This document shows positions 22,936 through 34,071 of a stretch of DNA of 64,000 nt, piece after piece; within the stretch, counting starts at the first letter, position 1; every line of letters starts with the position of its first letter. The notes beneath the pieces are model-generated. The model was given only the letters and a program-made list of their open reading frames with translations. It did no database searches and was not told the origin of the DNA. Location of the stretch: positions 6,248,715 through 6,312,714 of the forward strand of contig JACTAT010000040.1 of NCBI GenBank assembly GCA_014526335.1, written 5' to 3'. The stretch comes from Chrysaora quinquecirrha. Lineage: Eukaryota > Cnidaria > Scyphozoa > Semaeostomeae > Pelagiidae. The translations under genes were made by a program, and so were the position numbers.

Positions 22936-23212
22936 GTTCCTGGCCAAATGATCAGTTTTCAAACATTTCAAATTTGACTTACAAGCAATGTTTGACCGTT
23001 ATGCCACGTCACAAAACGTTGCTTGACAAGCTCAAATGGGTTAAATTTATTTCCCAATGTTTGAAATAGTCCAAAAAACATTTTTCGTTTGATGCAAGAG
23101 AAACATGTTTGACAAGCAATGTTTTGCGACATGGCCAAACAGTCAAACATTTTTGATAAGCAAACAAATTTCAAATGTTCTACAAACAATGTTTGATTCT
23201 TTAGCCAGGGCC
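22936..23212. mobile_element. PIF/Harbinger-like MITE, copy 2
   Basis: The ends are TTCCTGGCCAAATGATC and, inverted at the right, GATTCTTTAGCCAGGGCC. TTA flanks both sides (22933-22935 and 23213-23215). The interior has repeated CAATGTTTGAC units and TGCCACGTCACAAAAC. Confidence 0.85.
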
Positions 23213-23728
23213 TTAGTTTTTCAATCAAAAGCATTGTCACCGTATTAGACATGATAATCACCACTTATCATGACAAGCCTTTGATATTTAATTGGGCAAC
23301 GTTTCGGGAGAGATCCATCTCCCAGCATCGGGCAATGTAGTTTCTTTCCTATTTATTGCAAAGGTCGGATCGAAAGGTGTGAAATTAACCGGACCTGCAA
23401 GGAAGCCTGGGAATTTTTGGCGCTCAATTTCTATGGTTTGTGGCACCAAAATTGCGTTCAGTGCAACTTTTGATCTTATTCAACCAGGTTTCTGGGATTG
23501 AGTAAGATACTTGATTGATACAAGGAGTTGATACAACTGAGTGAATCTTTTCTTTAACAAAAGCATAGTCATTGATGGAATTCAAGTTGATAGTCGGGGG
23601 TTTTATTAGGGATGAGTCTGCCAAGGGTGCAAGAAATTCAAAATCACTAAAATACGAGGACAATGTATGAATTTCAAATGATGGTGCAGCGAAGAACTCA
23701 CTTGATCGATCGATAAACATGCAACAGC
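23213..23728. other. Between MITEs, no gene supported
   Basis: A minus ORF at 23424-23753 (109 residues) has ordinary-looking amino acid composition, but its start codon region overlaps MITE sequence and no domain is recognisable. It might be an exon or a relic; I do not call it. Confidence 0.35.
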
Positions 23729-23750
23729 TAGACTTATTACCTAAGTCGTA

Positions 23751-24121
23751 CACGTTTTTTTTTTATAAGGAACACCTTTATAAGGAACTCGAGGCTGAAA
23801 ATTCCCAAAAATTTAAGGAACTTTAAGGAACTGTCGAGGCTCGGATGAAAAACTAAGAAACTCTTTTTTAAGGAACAAGATGATTTGTACGAAAACGGGA
23901 ACAGAAGTACAATATATTTCCCATCGTTTTTCCCCAAAAGACTCCATTTATACTTAAAGTTAGAAATGAAGAAAGGTTTCTATAAATTTGCTGTAAAAAT
24001 TAGTATTTATACATATCCCACGACAAGGAACAGTATAAGGAACTTTCAGCCTCATTTTGTTTAAAATTTAAGGAACTCCAGCCTCAACTCAGACCAAAGG
24101 TTCCTTTAAAAAAAAAACGTG
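23751..24121. mobile_element. TA-flanked MITE, family M1, copy 2
   Basis: The TIR CACGTTTTTTTTTTATAAGG is flanked by TA at both ends. The interior matches copies 1 and 3, in the orientation of copy 3. It is nested in an M2 element. Confidence 0.9.
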
Positions 24122-24134
24122 TAGTTATCGCTTA

Positions 24135-24274
24135 GACTTATTACATTCGTCGTAGTCTACGCTCCTCCACACTCAACCACCCCGCTCCAACTACTTTCAC
24201 TCTGAGGAAACAGCTGCATGTTGTTGTAGTTGTTAAAAGCTGTTTCCGAAAGAGTGGGAGGAAGGTAATAAATC
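24135..24274. mobile_element. M2-family MITE, subfamily with GAAACAGCT core
   Basis: Ends are GACTTATTACATTCG and GGTAATAAATC, with TA on both sides. The interior carries inverted GGAAACAGCT and AGCTGTTTCC. It shares ends and core with 53113-53253. Confidence 0.75.
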
Positions 24275-24499
24275 TAGTTATCGCTATTAAGTTCAACTGC
24301 TGGAGGATGTGAGCGATCTCGGTTTGGTGTCAGTCTCGGTTTGATGAGCGATGATTCGGACCACTGATCTCTGAAAAAGACTTTTTTTAGAGATCAGTGA
24401 TTAGGACTCAGGTATAAAGTCTATGCAACTGCAACAGCTACGATCCTATGCAAGCCAGAATTTACGATCATAGCTAGTATATAATGAATTTTTTTTCAG

Positions 24500-24631
24500 T
24501 GCGCGACGTTTTTCAAAGCACCATGCTCTTCAGACACCGACTGTTTCTGCAAAGCAGGATCAATGATATGCGAAGCAAACGAATGTGTTGTACGATCAAC
24601 GCTGAACTCGTCAAATGATTTCAAAAAATAG
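24500..24631 (+). CDS. Last exon of cysteine-rich gene A
   Basis: A strong acceptor (TTTTTTTCAG) opens a phase-0 frame of 43 codons to TAG. Spacing is C-x7-C-x5-C-x1-C-x6-C-x4-C, with CSSDTDCFC followed by SMICEANECVVR. Gene C's last exon has CRSDADCSC, then HMICEA and ECVIR, so the two are clear paralogues by eye. The compact six-cysteine pattern is reminiscent of inhibitor-knot or WAP-like folds, but that is only a resemblance. The C-terminal tail after the last Cys is short and Ser/Asn-rich. It is probably secreted, with unknown function. Confidence 0.72.
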   Translation, partial: CATFFKAPCSSDTDCFCKAGSMICEANECVVRSTLNSSNDFKK

Positions 24632-25068
24632 CACGAAAAGGCCTAATGGAAAGATATTTGTCAAAATCATTATGAGGTATGAGAAAGGCAATTGAATGAA
24701 GAAGAACCTCGGTACAAAATCTACTTGAACCGAGGCAAATCAACGAAGAAAAGTTTATCAATGGCGATTGGAGCAGTAAAGCATGTCTTATAAAAGTCGG
24801 TGATTAGCAGTCAACCACATCAAGAGACCTACTGGAAACTACGCTCGTTCCTAGCCACTGGTAAATTATGTCTAAAAGTCGAACATGCAAAAAGACCTTT
24901 TATACTCCATAGTTTCAGGCCATATGGCCATAGTGTATATAAGAAATGAGAAAGTACCAAATGCAGTAAGAGAATCTGAATATACCAAAAACACCGTAAT
25001 AATAATACGTTCTGGGGTTTTGTAGTTAGTTGGCTATATGAAGTCATTATGAATTTTCTAAAACCTTA
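24632..25068. other. 3' flank of gene A, nothing else recognised
   Basis: AT-rich. No clear polyadenylation site was singled out. Confidence 0.35.
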
Positions 25069-25316
25069 TGGCTAAACAATCAAGCATTATCAAACATTTG
25101 AAATTTGGTTGGCAAGCAAATTGTTTTACCATTTGGCCACGTCGCAAAAACATTGTTTGTTAAAAAATTGTTTGCGTCAAACAAAATGTTTTTGAACTAT
25201 TCTAAAACATTTTCCTTGTTAAGGAATGTTTTGTGACATGGCTAAACAAACGTTCAAATATTGCTTGAGTAGCGATTTTCAAATTTTTCACAATGTTTGA
25301 CCGTTTGGCCAGGGCC
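25069..25316. mobile_element. PIF/Harbinger-like MITE, copy 3
   Basis: The right end is intact (GACCGTTTGGCCAGGGCC, then TAA). The left end is eroded (TGGCTAAACAATC after TTA). The interior has the TTTGGCCACGTCGCAAAAAC and GTGACATGGC blocks of the family. Confidence 0.75.
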
Positions 25317-26542
25317 TAACGCTTTGTTCGGAGAGTTATATTTGATATATGAATCGCTCATATGATACACAAACAACTTGAAAAAGTATAAACTAGCTTG
25401 AGCATATGATAGTTTAACTCTAACTACCATAGCATAGCTATTTAAGGAAATAGCTTAAACATAAGAAAGGACATTGCATTGGAACAAGTAAACAGTGAGC
25501 CCAATCTTACGCCACTTATCTCTGTCTCTTTGGTTGCGGTCCTACAATCTTGGCAAAAAATGCTTGGACTTTTCAAGCCTCAACCCGTGATTATCACACA
25601 TACTAGCCCCGCACCCCCGAAATCATTGTTGAGAGAGTGTTCTTAAGCGATTTTTAACTCAAAGTTCAATAAAGGGTCGATGTTCAACACCATCATTGAG
25701 TCGGGGGAGGGGGGTTGCGATGAAATACCTGCTACATCAATAGACACCCACAAAATCGATAGTTTTTACTTAGAGTCCCAGCTTTTTTTTGCCGGGATTG
25801 TAGAATTGTTAACCAAAACGATTTTTTGTGATCTTTATCTATTTAGCCACACCCTGCTGTACTCCGAAAGTTGCATGAAAGAATGCCTCTTTTGGTTTCT
25901 ACGCAGTGCCTTTTACGCATTCATAAGGGAGGTTTGCTTAAACAGTAGAGCAAAGCACAGTAAAGCTTAGATAAAGAGCTGGTACCGCATATAGCAAAGG
26001 TGCAACAGAAACCTGAAGAGGTAACTGGGACAGGGGGGAATATACCGCCCGGCTTGTTGCTATTTTTCCTATTTTTTCTACTGGCTATGATTAGTGCTTT
26101 GCCAACATTTTCCTATCATTATCACCCCCTGCTAGATTCTCTTTGGTCTTTGGCAAATGTTTGCCACACCCCTTTAGGAGTCACCTCCTCCCCTCACAGT
26201 AACCAGGCCTAATTTGTAAGAGGATAAATTGCTATGCTAATGAGTAGCGAAGCTGTATTTACGGCATTGACTAATTATGCATTTGAAAGTAATGTAAATA
26301 ACATGTAAAATATGTAGTGTGTTATGAATAATAATTGCAAATTCATATTTAATTCCTTATATTATTTTAATACAGATATTTAACTTATGTTTATCCACTA
26401 TGAATATGAATAGAGAGAAGAAAAAATGTTTTATGTTAAATCGTTTCAGTCGTGATAAACGCATTGAACGCGATTCAGATAGATTGGGAATCAACACCAC
26501 AGTTTTGGGAGCAGGAGCGAGGATTACATATGCTATGTCCTA
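25317..26542. other. Intergenic stretch, nothing recognised
   Basis: Short ORFs only (for example 25680-25970 and 26000-26212 on plus), without family features. Confidence 0.35.
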
Positions 26543-26551
26543 CTCAAAAGG

Positions 26552-26707
26552 TAGCCTGCGTTGCAGACTCAACTGGTGTCTACTTCCAGAAGAGTTGAGT
26601 TGAATTGAAATTTTCAAGTTTCTCTCCCAGTAGAGAGAAACTTGAAAATTTCAATTCAACTCAACTCTTCTGGAAGTAAACACCAGTTGAGTCTGCAACG
26701 CAGGCTA
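26552..26707. mobile_element. Perfect-hairpin element with 9-bp target duplication
   Basis: The whole 156-bp element is one inverted repeat: arms of about 72 bases from TAGCCTGCGTTGCAGAC to CTCTC, a loop of about a dozen bases (CCAGTAG in its centre), and the mirrored arm ending CGCAGGCTA. I see only one mismatch (TGTCTAC against GTAAACA). The sequence CTCAAAAGG flanks both ends (26543-26551 and 26708-26716). A 9-bp duplication is characteristic of Mutator-like elements. The near-perfect arms suggest recent insertion. Confidence 0.92.
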
Positions 26708-26716
26708 CTCAAAAGG

Positions 26717-27519
26717 GCGTACGGTACGAGTTTTTCGTCTGCACAAAAGAAGTTCCAAGGGATTTCTGTGAAAAAATTGGCTTTCAGCAAGTGTGTAGCA
26801 ACTTTCCATGGATTGAACCCGAGAACCCGGCCACTGGACCAGAATTGGATGGGGACACGTCACCTGAGCTTCAAAAAACTTACCCGGTTTTCATACCAAT
26901 TTCGCAAAAAAGTACACCCTACTTGCTAAGCAAAACTATAGCTGGTTTACCCCTATATGTCAAAATATTGAAATATCTCTAATATCGGAAATCGGTACCG
27001 TTCCTTATACCAAAATCACAAAAACAGATAACCTTCTTGGCGGCACGCTCGAAGTTCCCAAAATATACTCGAAATATACCATAATGCCCTCCCCCGGAGG
27101 AGTGAATTGCCCATCGCGCAGGAGCTTGGATGAAACCAAACCAAGGCCAGCTACAATATACCATAGTTAAACAGCGAACTTTTACATTCTTATCGATGAC
27201 TCATTGATCCTTTAATCAATTAGTCTTGCGGGGGAGCTCTTTCCTGGGACTTTTTCCCACACCCGTTTCCGGCTATGCGACGCGCCGCTCAAACAAGAGA
27301 AGGACTGTATGCTTCTGAAAGGAAATCGGCTTCAAAGGCTGAGATTTAATTAATAGTATTACATCAATTGCCTTGAAAAAGAAAGGTAGCGCAACTCGTG
27401 TCAGATCAGAGTCATGTCGATGTTAGTACTATTAAAGTTAACTACCTCCCTCTAAATGTTACAGAACTCTCCAAATGTTACAAACAGTAAACTTGACACT
27501 CCCGTCACACCCTTGTTAC
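26717..27519. other. Intergenic stretch, nothing recognised
   Basis: ORFs at 26642-26929 (+) and 26979-27164 (-) show no family features. The first runs out of the hairpin element. Confidence 0.35.
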
Positions 27520-27835
27520 AAAGTCTGCAGTGGCCAACTTTAAACGATATCATAACCAAAGGAACTGCTGCAATGATGTACAAATCGTTACATGAACTTG
27601 TACTAGAATATCTAGCTAGGCCTAGCTAAAATTATTCACCAAAACATTTCATCAAAACATCAGAGAACTGAGAATACTACCACTGATCTTTCACTGCCTT
27701 TAAGAAAAACCATAGTCTGCGGAAAAACTAGCAATGGGCAAAAAGCTATCTCTTTCCGTGGAGCTAAAAGTTGGAATAATCTAACAAATGAGTGCAAAAC
27801 TGCGCCAACCCTTGCCAAGGGGTAGAAATAAAGTA
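27520..27835 (+). mobile_element. LINE relic, C-terminal coding fragment
   Basis: Frames on the plus strand read LQWPTLNDIITKGTAAMMYK, then SLHELV, and later the equivalent of a GQKAISFRGAKSWNNL segment. This is the pattern at the end of many CR1/L2-type ORF2 proteins. Stops and shifts are frequent, so it is old. Confidence 0.65.
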
Positions 27836-28390
27836 GAGCATGCTACCGAATGTGTGGAACTCACACACAGAGAAAATATACTCATAGAAAGCTTACAGAA
27901 CTCACACAAACAAACATCTACACGGAAACAAGGCTCTTTACAATCATTTCGCGTGGTGGCTAATTAAGATAAGCGTCTTTTTGGGTAATATCATACCTCC
28001 CACTCTTTCTAAGTTGTAGCCGATTGAATCGTTTAGTTATCGTTCATCTAAGGGATTAGCACAAATTGTGGATGTAAAGTAAACTATATAATATATTTTC
28101 CTGTTTTACATGAAAAACAACACAACATTTAAACAAACAAGTGTATTTGTCTCTGCCTTGCATAGAAAATGACCAAGAAAAGCTTATCAAAGATGTTTAC
28201 GAAGATGTAATCATGTAATAGAGATTTATCCTATCTTATTAGCCAGCCCCCTTTTGCCAAACAGCACGCGTGGTACTAATGATTTAATGAAGTTGTTATT
28301 AAAGATTGAACCGTTATCAGATATTCGCATGTGAACTTGCATTGAAAAAAGGCATCAAGACTGTCTATGCTAGTAGAAATAATGAAAAAC
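27836..28390. other. Intergenic stretch, nothing recognised
   Basis: AT-rich, no feature supported. Confidence 0.35.
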
Positions 28391-28394
28391 AATG

Positions 28395-28625
28395 GGATGC
28401 GAACCTGTTCTCGGCCATGCATATAAGGCTCTCCTCCCGTTTAACTTTTGTGTTTCGGCTATGTCGAGCTTTTTTAGCACCATACATGTATGTATATGTT
28501 TGTCATTAATGGCAAACAATGGGGTAGATTTTTCTACAAATGGCATTGCACAATACATGGGATTCGAACCCGGTCTGCATGGTCAGAGAGCAAACGACGC
28601 TTCCACTGAGTTATACAGCGAAATC
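28395..28625 (-). mobile_element. tRNA-derived SINE, unit 1
   Basis: On the minus strand, TAACTCAGTGG (A-box-like) at about 28602-28612 is followed by GGTTCGAATCC (B box) at about 28560-28570. The body has ATTTGTAGAAAAATC, TTTGCCATTAATGACAAACA, and GCTAAAAAAGCTCGACATAGC. The head cannot form a complete acceptor stem by eye, so I call a SINE rather than a tRNA gene. Confidence 0.65.
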
Positions 28626-28649
28626 GCCGAGTAATTCTCAGCCATACAG

Positions 28650-28882
28650 CCCAAGGCTCTCCTCCCGTTTAGCTTTTGTGTTTTTGCTATGTCGGGCCTT
28701 TTTTAGCAACACACATATATGTATATATTTGTAATGAATGGCGAACACTAGGGAAGATTTTTCTACAAGTGGCATGCCACAACAGATAGGATTCGAACCT
28801 GGTCTGTATGATCAGAGAGCCTATATAGAGTATTGTGGTACGCCACTTGTGGCAAAATCAATCCTAGTGTTCGCCATTCACG
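28650..28882 (-). mobile_element. tRNA-derived SINE, unit 2, with inverted body fragment
   Basis: A second copy of the same body (GGAGGAGAGCCTTGG, AAAAGGCCCGACATAGC) and a B-box-like GGTTCGAATCC at about 28790-28800 lie directly beyond unit 1. Sequence at 28833-28882 is an inverted copy of 28733-28782 (GAATGGCGAACACTAGG), making a hairpin. Confidence 0.6.
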
Positions 28883-29714
28883 ATTGACAAGTAACAAAGA
28901 TAGCTAAAGTGAATGGTATATCAATACGAGGACCAAAATGATAAATTCTTAAACAATCTAGGAAAGCACCACAAGAGCTACACTTCTGTGTCGAATATTT
29001 TTGTACCTATTTGGCCACTCGGTCGAAATTGGAAGTTCTTATGCTTTAAGGCCAATAAATTCTTAGAAAATCAAATCGTATATTTTTGATTGAAGAATTT
29101 CTTAATTTGATTTGGAAGTGCAAACGGTACACCTTGTTGGGCAGCTGCAGGAAATATGTTATGGAATTTTACGCTGATATTGCACTATTCTTGACAAGAA
29201 AATTCTTTGAAAGAGCGAAGCGTCTTTGATTTTAGGATTTCTTTTCACGCGTTAGAAGGAAAAGAAGTGCGTGAAAAGCTAGTAACGATCAATGAAAACT
29301 AATGAAAATTAAGGAAAAGAAAGAAATGAAATTAAAAAAGGGCTGGATTTATAAATTAATAAATGTTTTGTTTAATAGTGCTACGAAATCCTTAGCAACA
29401 CATTTTAATGAAAAGCAAATAAGACCTAGCAGTGGGTTATTATTAATTCTTGATGAATCTACTAAGACTATGAATTGAGAAAAACAAATTTGAATGACGA
29501 TGACGAGAGAAATCAAGACGCACTTCATGGAAATCTCGTACAATGAAGTCCCTAGAAATCTTTCTGTTTTAATAGAAATCTCAATAAGCTTAAACATTTG
29601 AAATAAGCTTAAACAAGTGAAATAAGCTTAAACATTTTTCAAGAAGCAAGTGCTCATTTCATAGATTTCCAGAGCAGCTTCAGCACTGTAACTGGCCAAC
29701 GCAAAAACGGTAGG
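28883..29714. other. Intergenic stretch, nothing recognised
   Basis: AT-rich. A direct repeat of AAATAAGCTTAAACA-type units at 29584-29632 is minor. Confidence 0.35.
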
Positions 29715-29890
29715 GTGAAGGTGAAGGTGAAATGGTGATTTAGCGCCAGTCGCTAGGATCTCAGTAGTAGGTTAACTAATCGAGACTCTCGACCCTGGCT
29801 GTGACGTTACCGTGGCTGGGCTCGAGCCCTGACCACACTGAGCTTCTGACACCACGAGTCAGCTGGATTACACCATGACACAACAGCACT
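29715..29890 (-). mobile_element. Possible SINE with tRNA-like promoter
   Basis: On minus, CATGGTGTAATCCAGCTGAC resembles an A box, and GGGCTCGAGCCC about 35 bases later resembles a B box. GGTGAAGGTGAAGGTGAA on plus marks the other side. It has only one copy here, so this is tentative. Confidence 0.35.
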
Positions 29891-31352
29891 GAAAGTGCAG
29901 ACCACTCATATTAAACCATCACTATTATAGCTTTTTATGTTAAAATGTTCAGAGAGCATTGCCCCGTATGAAAAGCATTATGAACTTCTTAAGAATCACG
30001 AAATTATGTTTACTCGATTAAGATTATTTTAGCATGAAAACAACAGTGACTGGTGATTGGAGAACAGCTTTAAGTGAGGGAAGGTGGGAGAAACTACATA
30101 GGTAATCATTTTATCATAATGTTCAGAGAGCAGTGTCCCGAAGCATAAGTAAAGTAATCTTTGTATCAATGAAGAAAGAAGAAGCTTAATCGATGAAGCC
30201 TGTGTGTGCAGGCCAACGACGGTGACTGGGAAAAAGCATAACATCACCATAAATACATAAATAGGTAGAATCGTAGAATGCTACAAGCTCCCTTCAAATT
30301 GAACTTGAATTCTAAACCTTCTACCGTTCTGGCGCTCCCAAAGAGTCATGTGCTCCCGCACTTCAGTTCATTCATAGCCGTGGTGGCTTTCGCCCAGCCC
30401 AAATTACAACCTACTCCATCGCCCTCAAAAGCCAACCTTGTCTTCAACAACTCTCAAATACCTCGACTCTCTGAAAAACCATTGCCCTGCAAACTCTTCA
30501 AGAACCCTAGCCCTAAAAATCTTTTACCCTTAAAGTTTTCATAATATTCAGAACAGAGAATATAATCTCATAGCGTTAGATTAATTCATTATCTATGTCT
30601 TCTTTGCAGTATTATAGTCAGGGACGTTTCTCTTTGCACATAAAACATTTTAATGTGTCTCCAGCAGTGATACAAAAGCAGAAACTGGGGATCACCTTGG
30701 TTTCATAAGGAAAACTTCAATGACAATGAATCGCCGCTCGGCAATGCTAAAAGCTTAATCTGTATTTCCAAAGTTTATAGCATTCGCGGTAGAATCAAGC
30801 AGGCAGTAAGAATTGAACAGCGGGAGCAACAGTTAAGCTGCCTTGAGCATCAGCACACACCTAGATGAATAAAGAATGAACAATCTAGCACCACCTATTC
30901 CAAGCTTAAGAATTACAAACATAACGGTGCCTTTTATGAGAAGGCTAGGTTTAATAACGACTGGATTTTTATAACGGGATGATTTTCTAGAAATCAGAGT
31001 TGATTTTAAAATAAGGATTAGGAAGAAAGAAAACGGTTATGAGGACTGTGAGGTGCATAGACAATAAGGCATTGGTGAATCGTTCTGAATGAATCTGCGA
31101 AAAACAACAAAAGACCTGCCAATTGAGAAAACTATAACAACTACAACAACCAAGCTAAACAAACGTGTGTGTATAAATACCCGTGCGAACAGAAATCATG
31201 CAACCAGTTGACGCAAAGTAAGGTACAGAGCAGGTCTGACGTCATTTATACTCTCAGTCTTCTAAACTGATTAGGAAACAAGGAAACAGTACAAACTTGA
31301 AAAGAGGCTTGAGCTTCTTCGAGTTAGCAACAATAGCATAACAGGAATAGAG
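29891..31352. promoter_or_regulatory. Upstream region of signal-peptide exon B, with TATA-like and CRE-like motifs
   Basis: GTATAAATACC at 31172 and TGACGTCA (a palindromic CRE-type octamer) near 31237 lie 110-180 bases before the ATG at 31353. The rest of the stretch shows no gene; the 88-residue ORF at 30278-30544 has no recognisable feature. Promoter assignment is inference. Confidence 0.35.
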
Positions 31353-31469
31353 ATGGAATCGAAACTCTGTGTTTTACTGGCATTTTTTGCTTATTTGAAA
31401 GTAGCCTGCTGCTATGAAGATAGCAAGAGCACTAGAACACTTCAGCTAAACAAGTCTCGTCATAAACTG
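31353..31469 (+). CDS. Signal-peptide exon B (secreted protein, first exon)
   Basis: The 39 codons begin MESKLCVLLAFFAYLKVACC, a clear secretory signal with likely cleavage near the CC-Y boundary. They continue into a Ser/Thr/Arg-rich stretch and stop at a consensus donor GTGAGT in phase 0. The design matches the first exon of gene C 9.5 kb downstream. It could be the first exon of a separate peptide gene (see 32048-32158) or a distant alternative first exon for the gene C modules. Confidence 0.6.
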
Positions 31470-32047
31470 GTGAGTACAGACTTTCTTTAGACTTATGTTG
31501 GGTAAGTTAACTGTTTTTATCAGTTGATCTAAAGGGCCCGAAAAACTTCTTATTTAGATAGGTGTTCAAGGTGATCGGACAACTGCTCGCTCTATATAGG
31601 TTAATACGACACAGATATATATGTTAGCTAACTGATGAATTTCTTAGTTTATGTTTAGTTATTTTACCCGTTGCATCAACTTTTAACTTGCAGTAATTTT
31701 GACTCTCCCTTAGTGAATTACTAATTTTACCTAAAAATCAATCTTCTACACCTAAATCGATACTGCGATCTATAGCTACGACCTCAATAATTCTTATGAT
31801 AGCTAACAGTTCTTATCGATCTTATAGCAATGATCTATACCTATTAACAGCGTCAACGTCAGGGCACTCATTTGCCAACAGACTATGTTGGTTAAAACCA
31901 AAGTCAAACGATGCTTACTGCTGCTGCCAAGTTGTTCAATTTGTTGCAATTAAAAGCAAACGGTTGTTAACTATTTTCTTTGATTTTCTGTAAGCTTGCT
32001 AGAAATTCTTGATCTAGATTGACTCTTTTTTTCATTCAACTTATCAG

Positions 32048-32158
32048 CTCGTACGAATCAATGAAGGAAAGCGCCCGATTTTTCGAATTTCCAATAAACA
32101 AGCATACACCTTTTGGCCGTTCGAAATATCTGGGTTCGAAACTAAACTGATTTCTTGA
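32048..32158 (+). CDS. Candidate second exon of gene B
   Basis: A good acceptor (pyrimidine tract then TTATCAG) opens a phase-0 frame of 36 codons to TGA, beginning LVRINEGKRPIFRISNKQ. Joined to exon B it would give a secreted peptide of about 75 residues. It contains no cysteine, unlike genes A and C. The evidence is only splice-site quality and frame, so it may be chance. Confidence 0.3.
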   Translation, partial: LVRINEGKRPIFRISNKQAYTFWPFEISGFETKLIS

Positions 32159-34069
32159 TACTGTTCAAGTATCTCTCTGCCTCCCCTGACTTTGACTTGC
32201 CTTAAGCATGAATGGAAATATGATTAAAAGCCAGTAATATGTGAAAACTCGATGAATAGAACAAAATTCTATTTTCCTGGTTGTTCGAGATATTGAGGTC
32301 TATTTATATGAGAGATGTAAGTACAATAACTCGAAAATCGAATGCAAAGCACTGCGTTTATTGCAAAACGAATCGAAAAACTGTTATAAAAGGAAACATC
32401 CTTAATACTGTTACCTAAAGCGAAAGCTAACTTCTCCTCCGTCGTGCCGATGTCACGGACAACTAAATGGTCGTGAAAGAGGCATATGGTCATTGACTTA
32501 TCACACATGTATTTCTTGGTGTCAAAAATTCATTAAAAAGCCAAGTTTGTGAGCCATCTGTTACTCATATGAAACAAGGTGGATTCGATATCATGCTGCG
32601 AAACATCGATATTTTTACCAGTCAGCTAAAGAAAGCCTCGATAAGATTATATATCTTGGAAAATTAAAGCTGTTAAGCCTTTTTCTACTCCCTATTGAGG
32701 AGTAGTCAATGGTTAAATCGACTTCTCCTTAGTTAACTGACTGGATCTTTCGCATAGCTTTTTATAAAAACTTTTTCTATAAGCCCTAAACCTTATCGGA
32801 AGCTGTGCTTCTTTCTTATAAGCCTCTTGAAGTTTGTATTAGGTGGCTCACACAACCCTGTCCCTCGTTTTCCCACAAACTTAAAGATTTTAACAACATA
32901 TTTCAAAATGAGCATGGAGGGATATGAAAGTCGTGTGCATGATTTTTGAAACATATCACTAATGATGATGCTTCCAGATTTTCTACATGAAGAAGCGAGG
33001 CCCACCTTCAGCGTCCCGAGTCGTACTGAGAGAGTTTGGTACAAAGAGAAATCATTGCAGTGAAAGCACGATGATCTTACGATAAACCAAATGCTAAAAG
33101 TAAGAGAGAAAAACAGCTTTCGTTATAAACTGGCATGGCATATAGCTATGAGGTTTCGCGAAAAAAGGAAACTAGCTTCTCACAAACAAAGTACCTAAAC
33201 AGGCGCCTATCATTATTCTTTGGATTAAGGGCCCTACAGACCTTCCTAGTGACTGTTCTTATCCAGTCAAGATAACTTAAATAACCAAGACATAGACGAT
33301 TAAAATCTGGAGTATCTTAACAGGACAGGATAGCTTAACAGGAACAAGCAATGGTTGTAGAGTACAGCGCCATTAAGTAGGTCTTTCATTGTAAAGAGGC
33401 TAAGACGGGGATTTAAAGTAAAAACATAATCAGAAGTAGATGATTCAGGTTAAGCCAGCTAATTCCGTTAGATTTCCTTCAGTGAATGGCTTATGTAAAG
33501 GACGCGTAGGATACTTTAAACATATATCGTACGATAAGTAGGCTTGTTTAATTCACGTATTGCTGACGTAGTGAAACATCGGAAGAGTTTCAATCCCACG
33601 AGATCCCATCTTAACCATCCGTAAGAAGGAAAATTAGGGAAGTTTCTTGTAAATCAATGGGTCTCATTTGAAGGTTGCTAAAAGGCGCTGTGTATTCAAC
33701 TACGTTAGTTAGAGAGCTGAGTGACGTAGTTCGAAGGTTTTCATTGGACACTAGGCATTTGTTTTATTAAAAGGAAGATTATTGGGCAAACTTTGGTTGA
33801 TGAAAATGAATAATAAGAACACCTAGAATGAAAGCACGAAAAAATATGAAGAGGATGTATTGCTTCAGATTTCTGCATTAGGACAACGTTAATATACGAA
33901 AAGATGACGTAGGATCTTCAACGATAGGTTACAGAGGAAACTGGACGAAATGGATTGAGTTAATGTTGGATGTCTGCTGCTGACAGTTGCAGCCAAGCAA
34001 TTATAGGTTTCGATAGAATAAAAAGGATAAATGCGATTGCATCATTCAGAGCGCTATGAAAGGCAGTGC
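32159..34069. other. Long stretch without a supported gene
   Basis: I searched for further cysteine-module exons and found none. Short ORFs (32269-32508 and 32793-33044, minus) have no features. Confidence 0.35.
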
Positions 34070-34071
34070 TA

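Larger units (their letters stand above)
23731..24419. mobile_element. M2-family TA-flanked MITE, split by two insertions
   Basis: The outer element starts GACTTATTACC after TA at 23729 and ends near GACTCAGGTATAAAGTC at 24408-24416. Its interior matches the intact copy at 49766-49896 (GTTATCGCTATT, GAGCGATCTCGGTTTGGTG). An M1 element (23751-24121) and another M2-type element (24135-24274) have inserted into its left side. A small hairpin (ACTGATCTCTGA...AGAGATCAGT) is an extra insertion at about 24361-24404. Confidence 0.72.

Noticed and set aside
23424..23753. 109-codon minus ORF
   Set aside because: Its first codons lie in MITE sequence and no domain is visible.
28551..28625. tRNA gene on minus strand
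   Set aside because: A and B boxes are present, but a complete acceptor stem and normal arms could not be formed by eye, and the unit is repeated with a SINE body.
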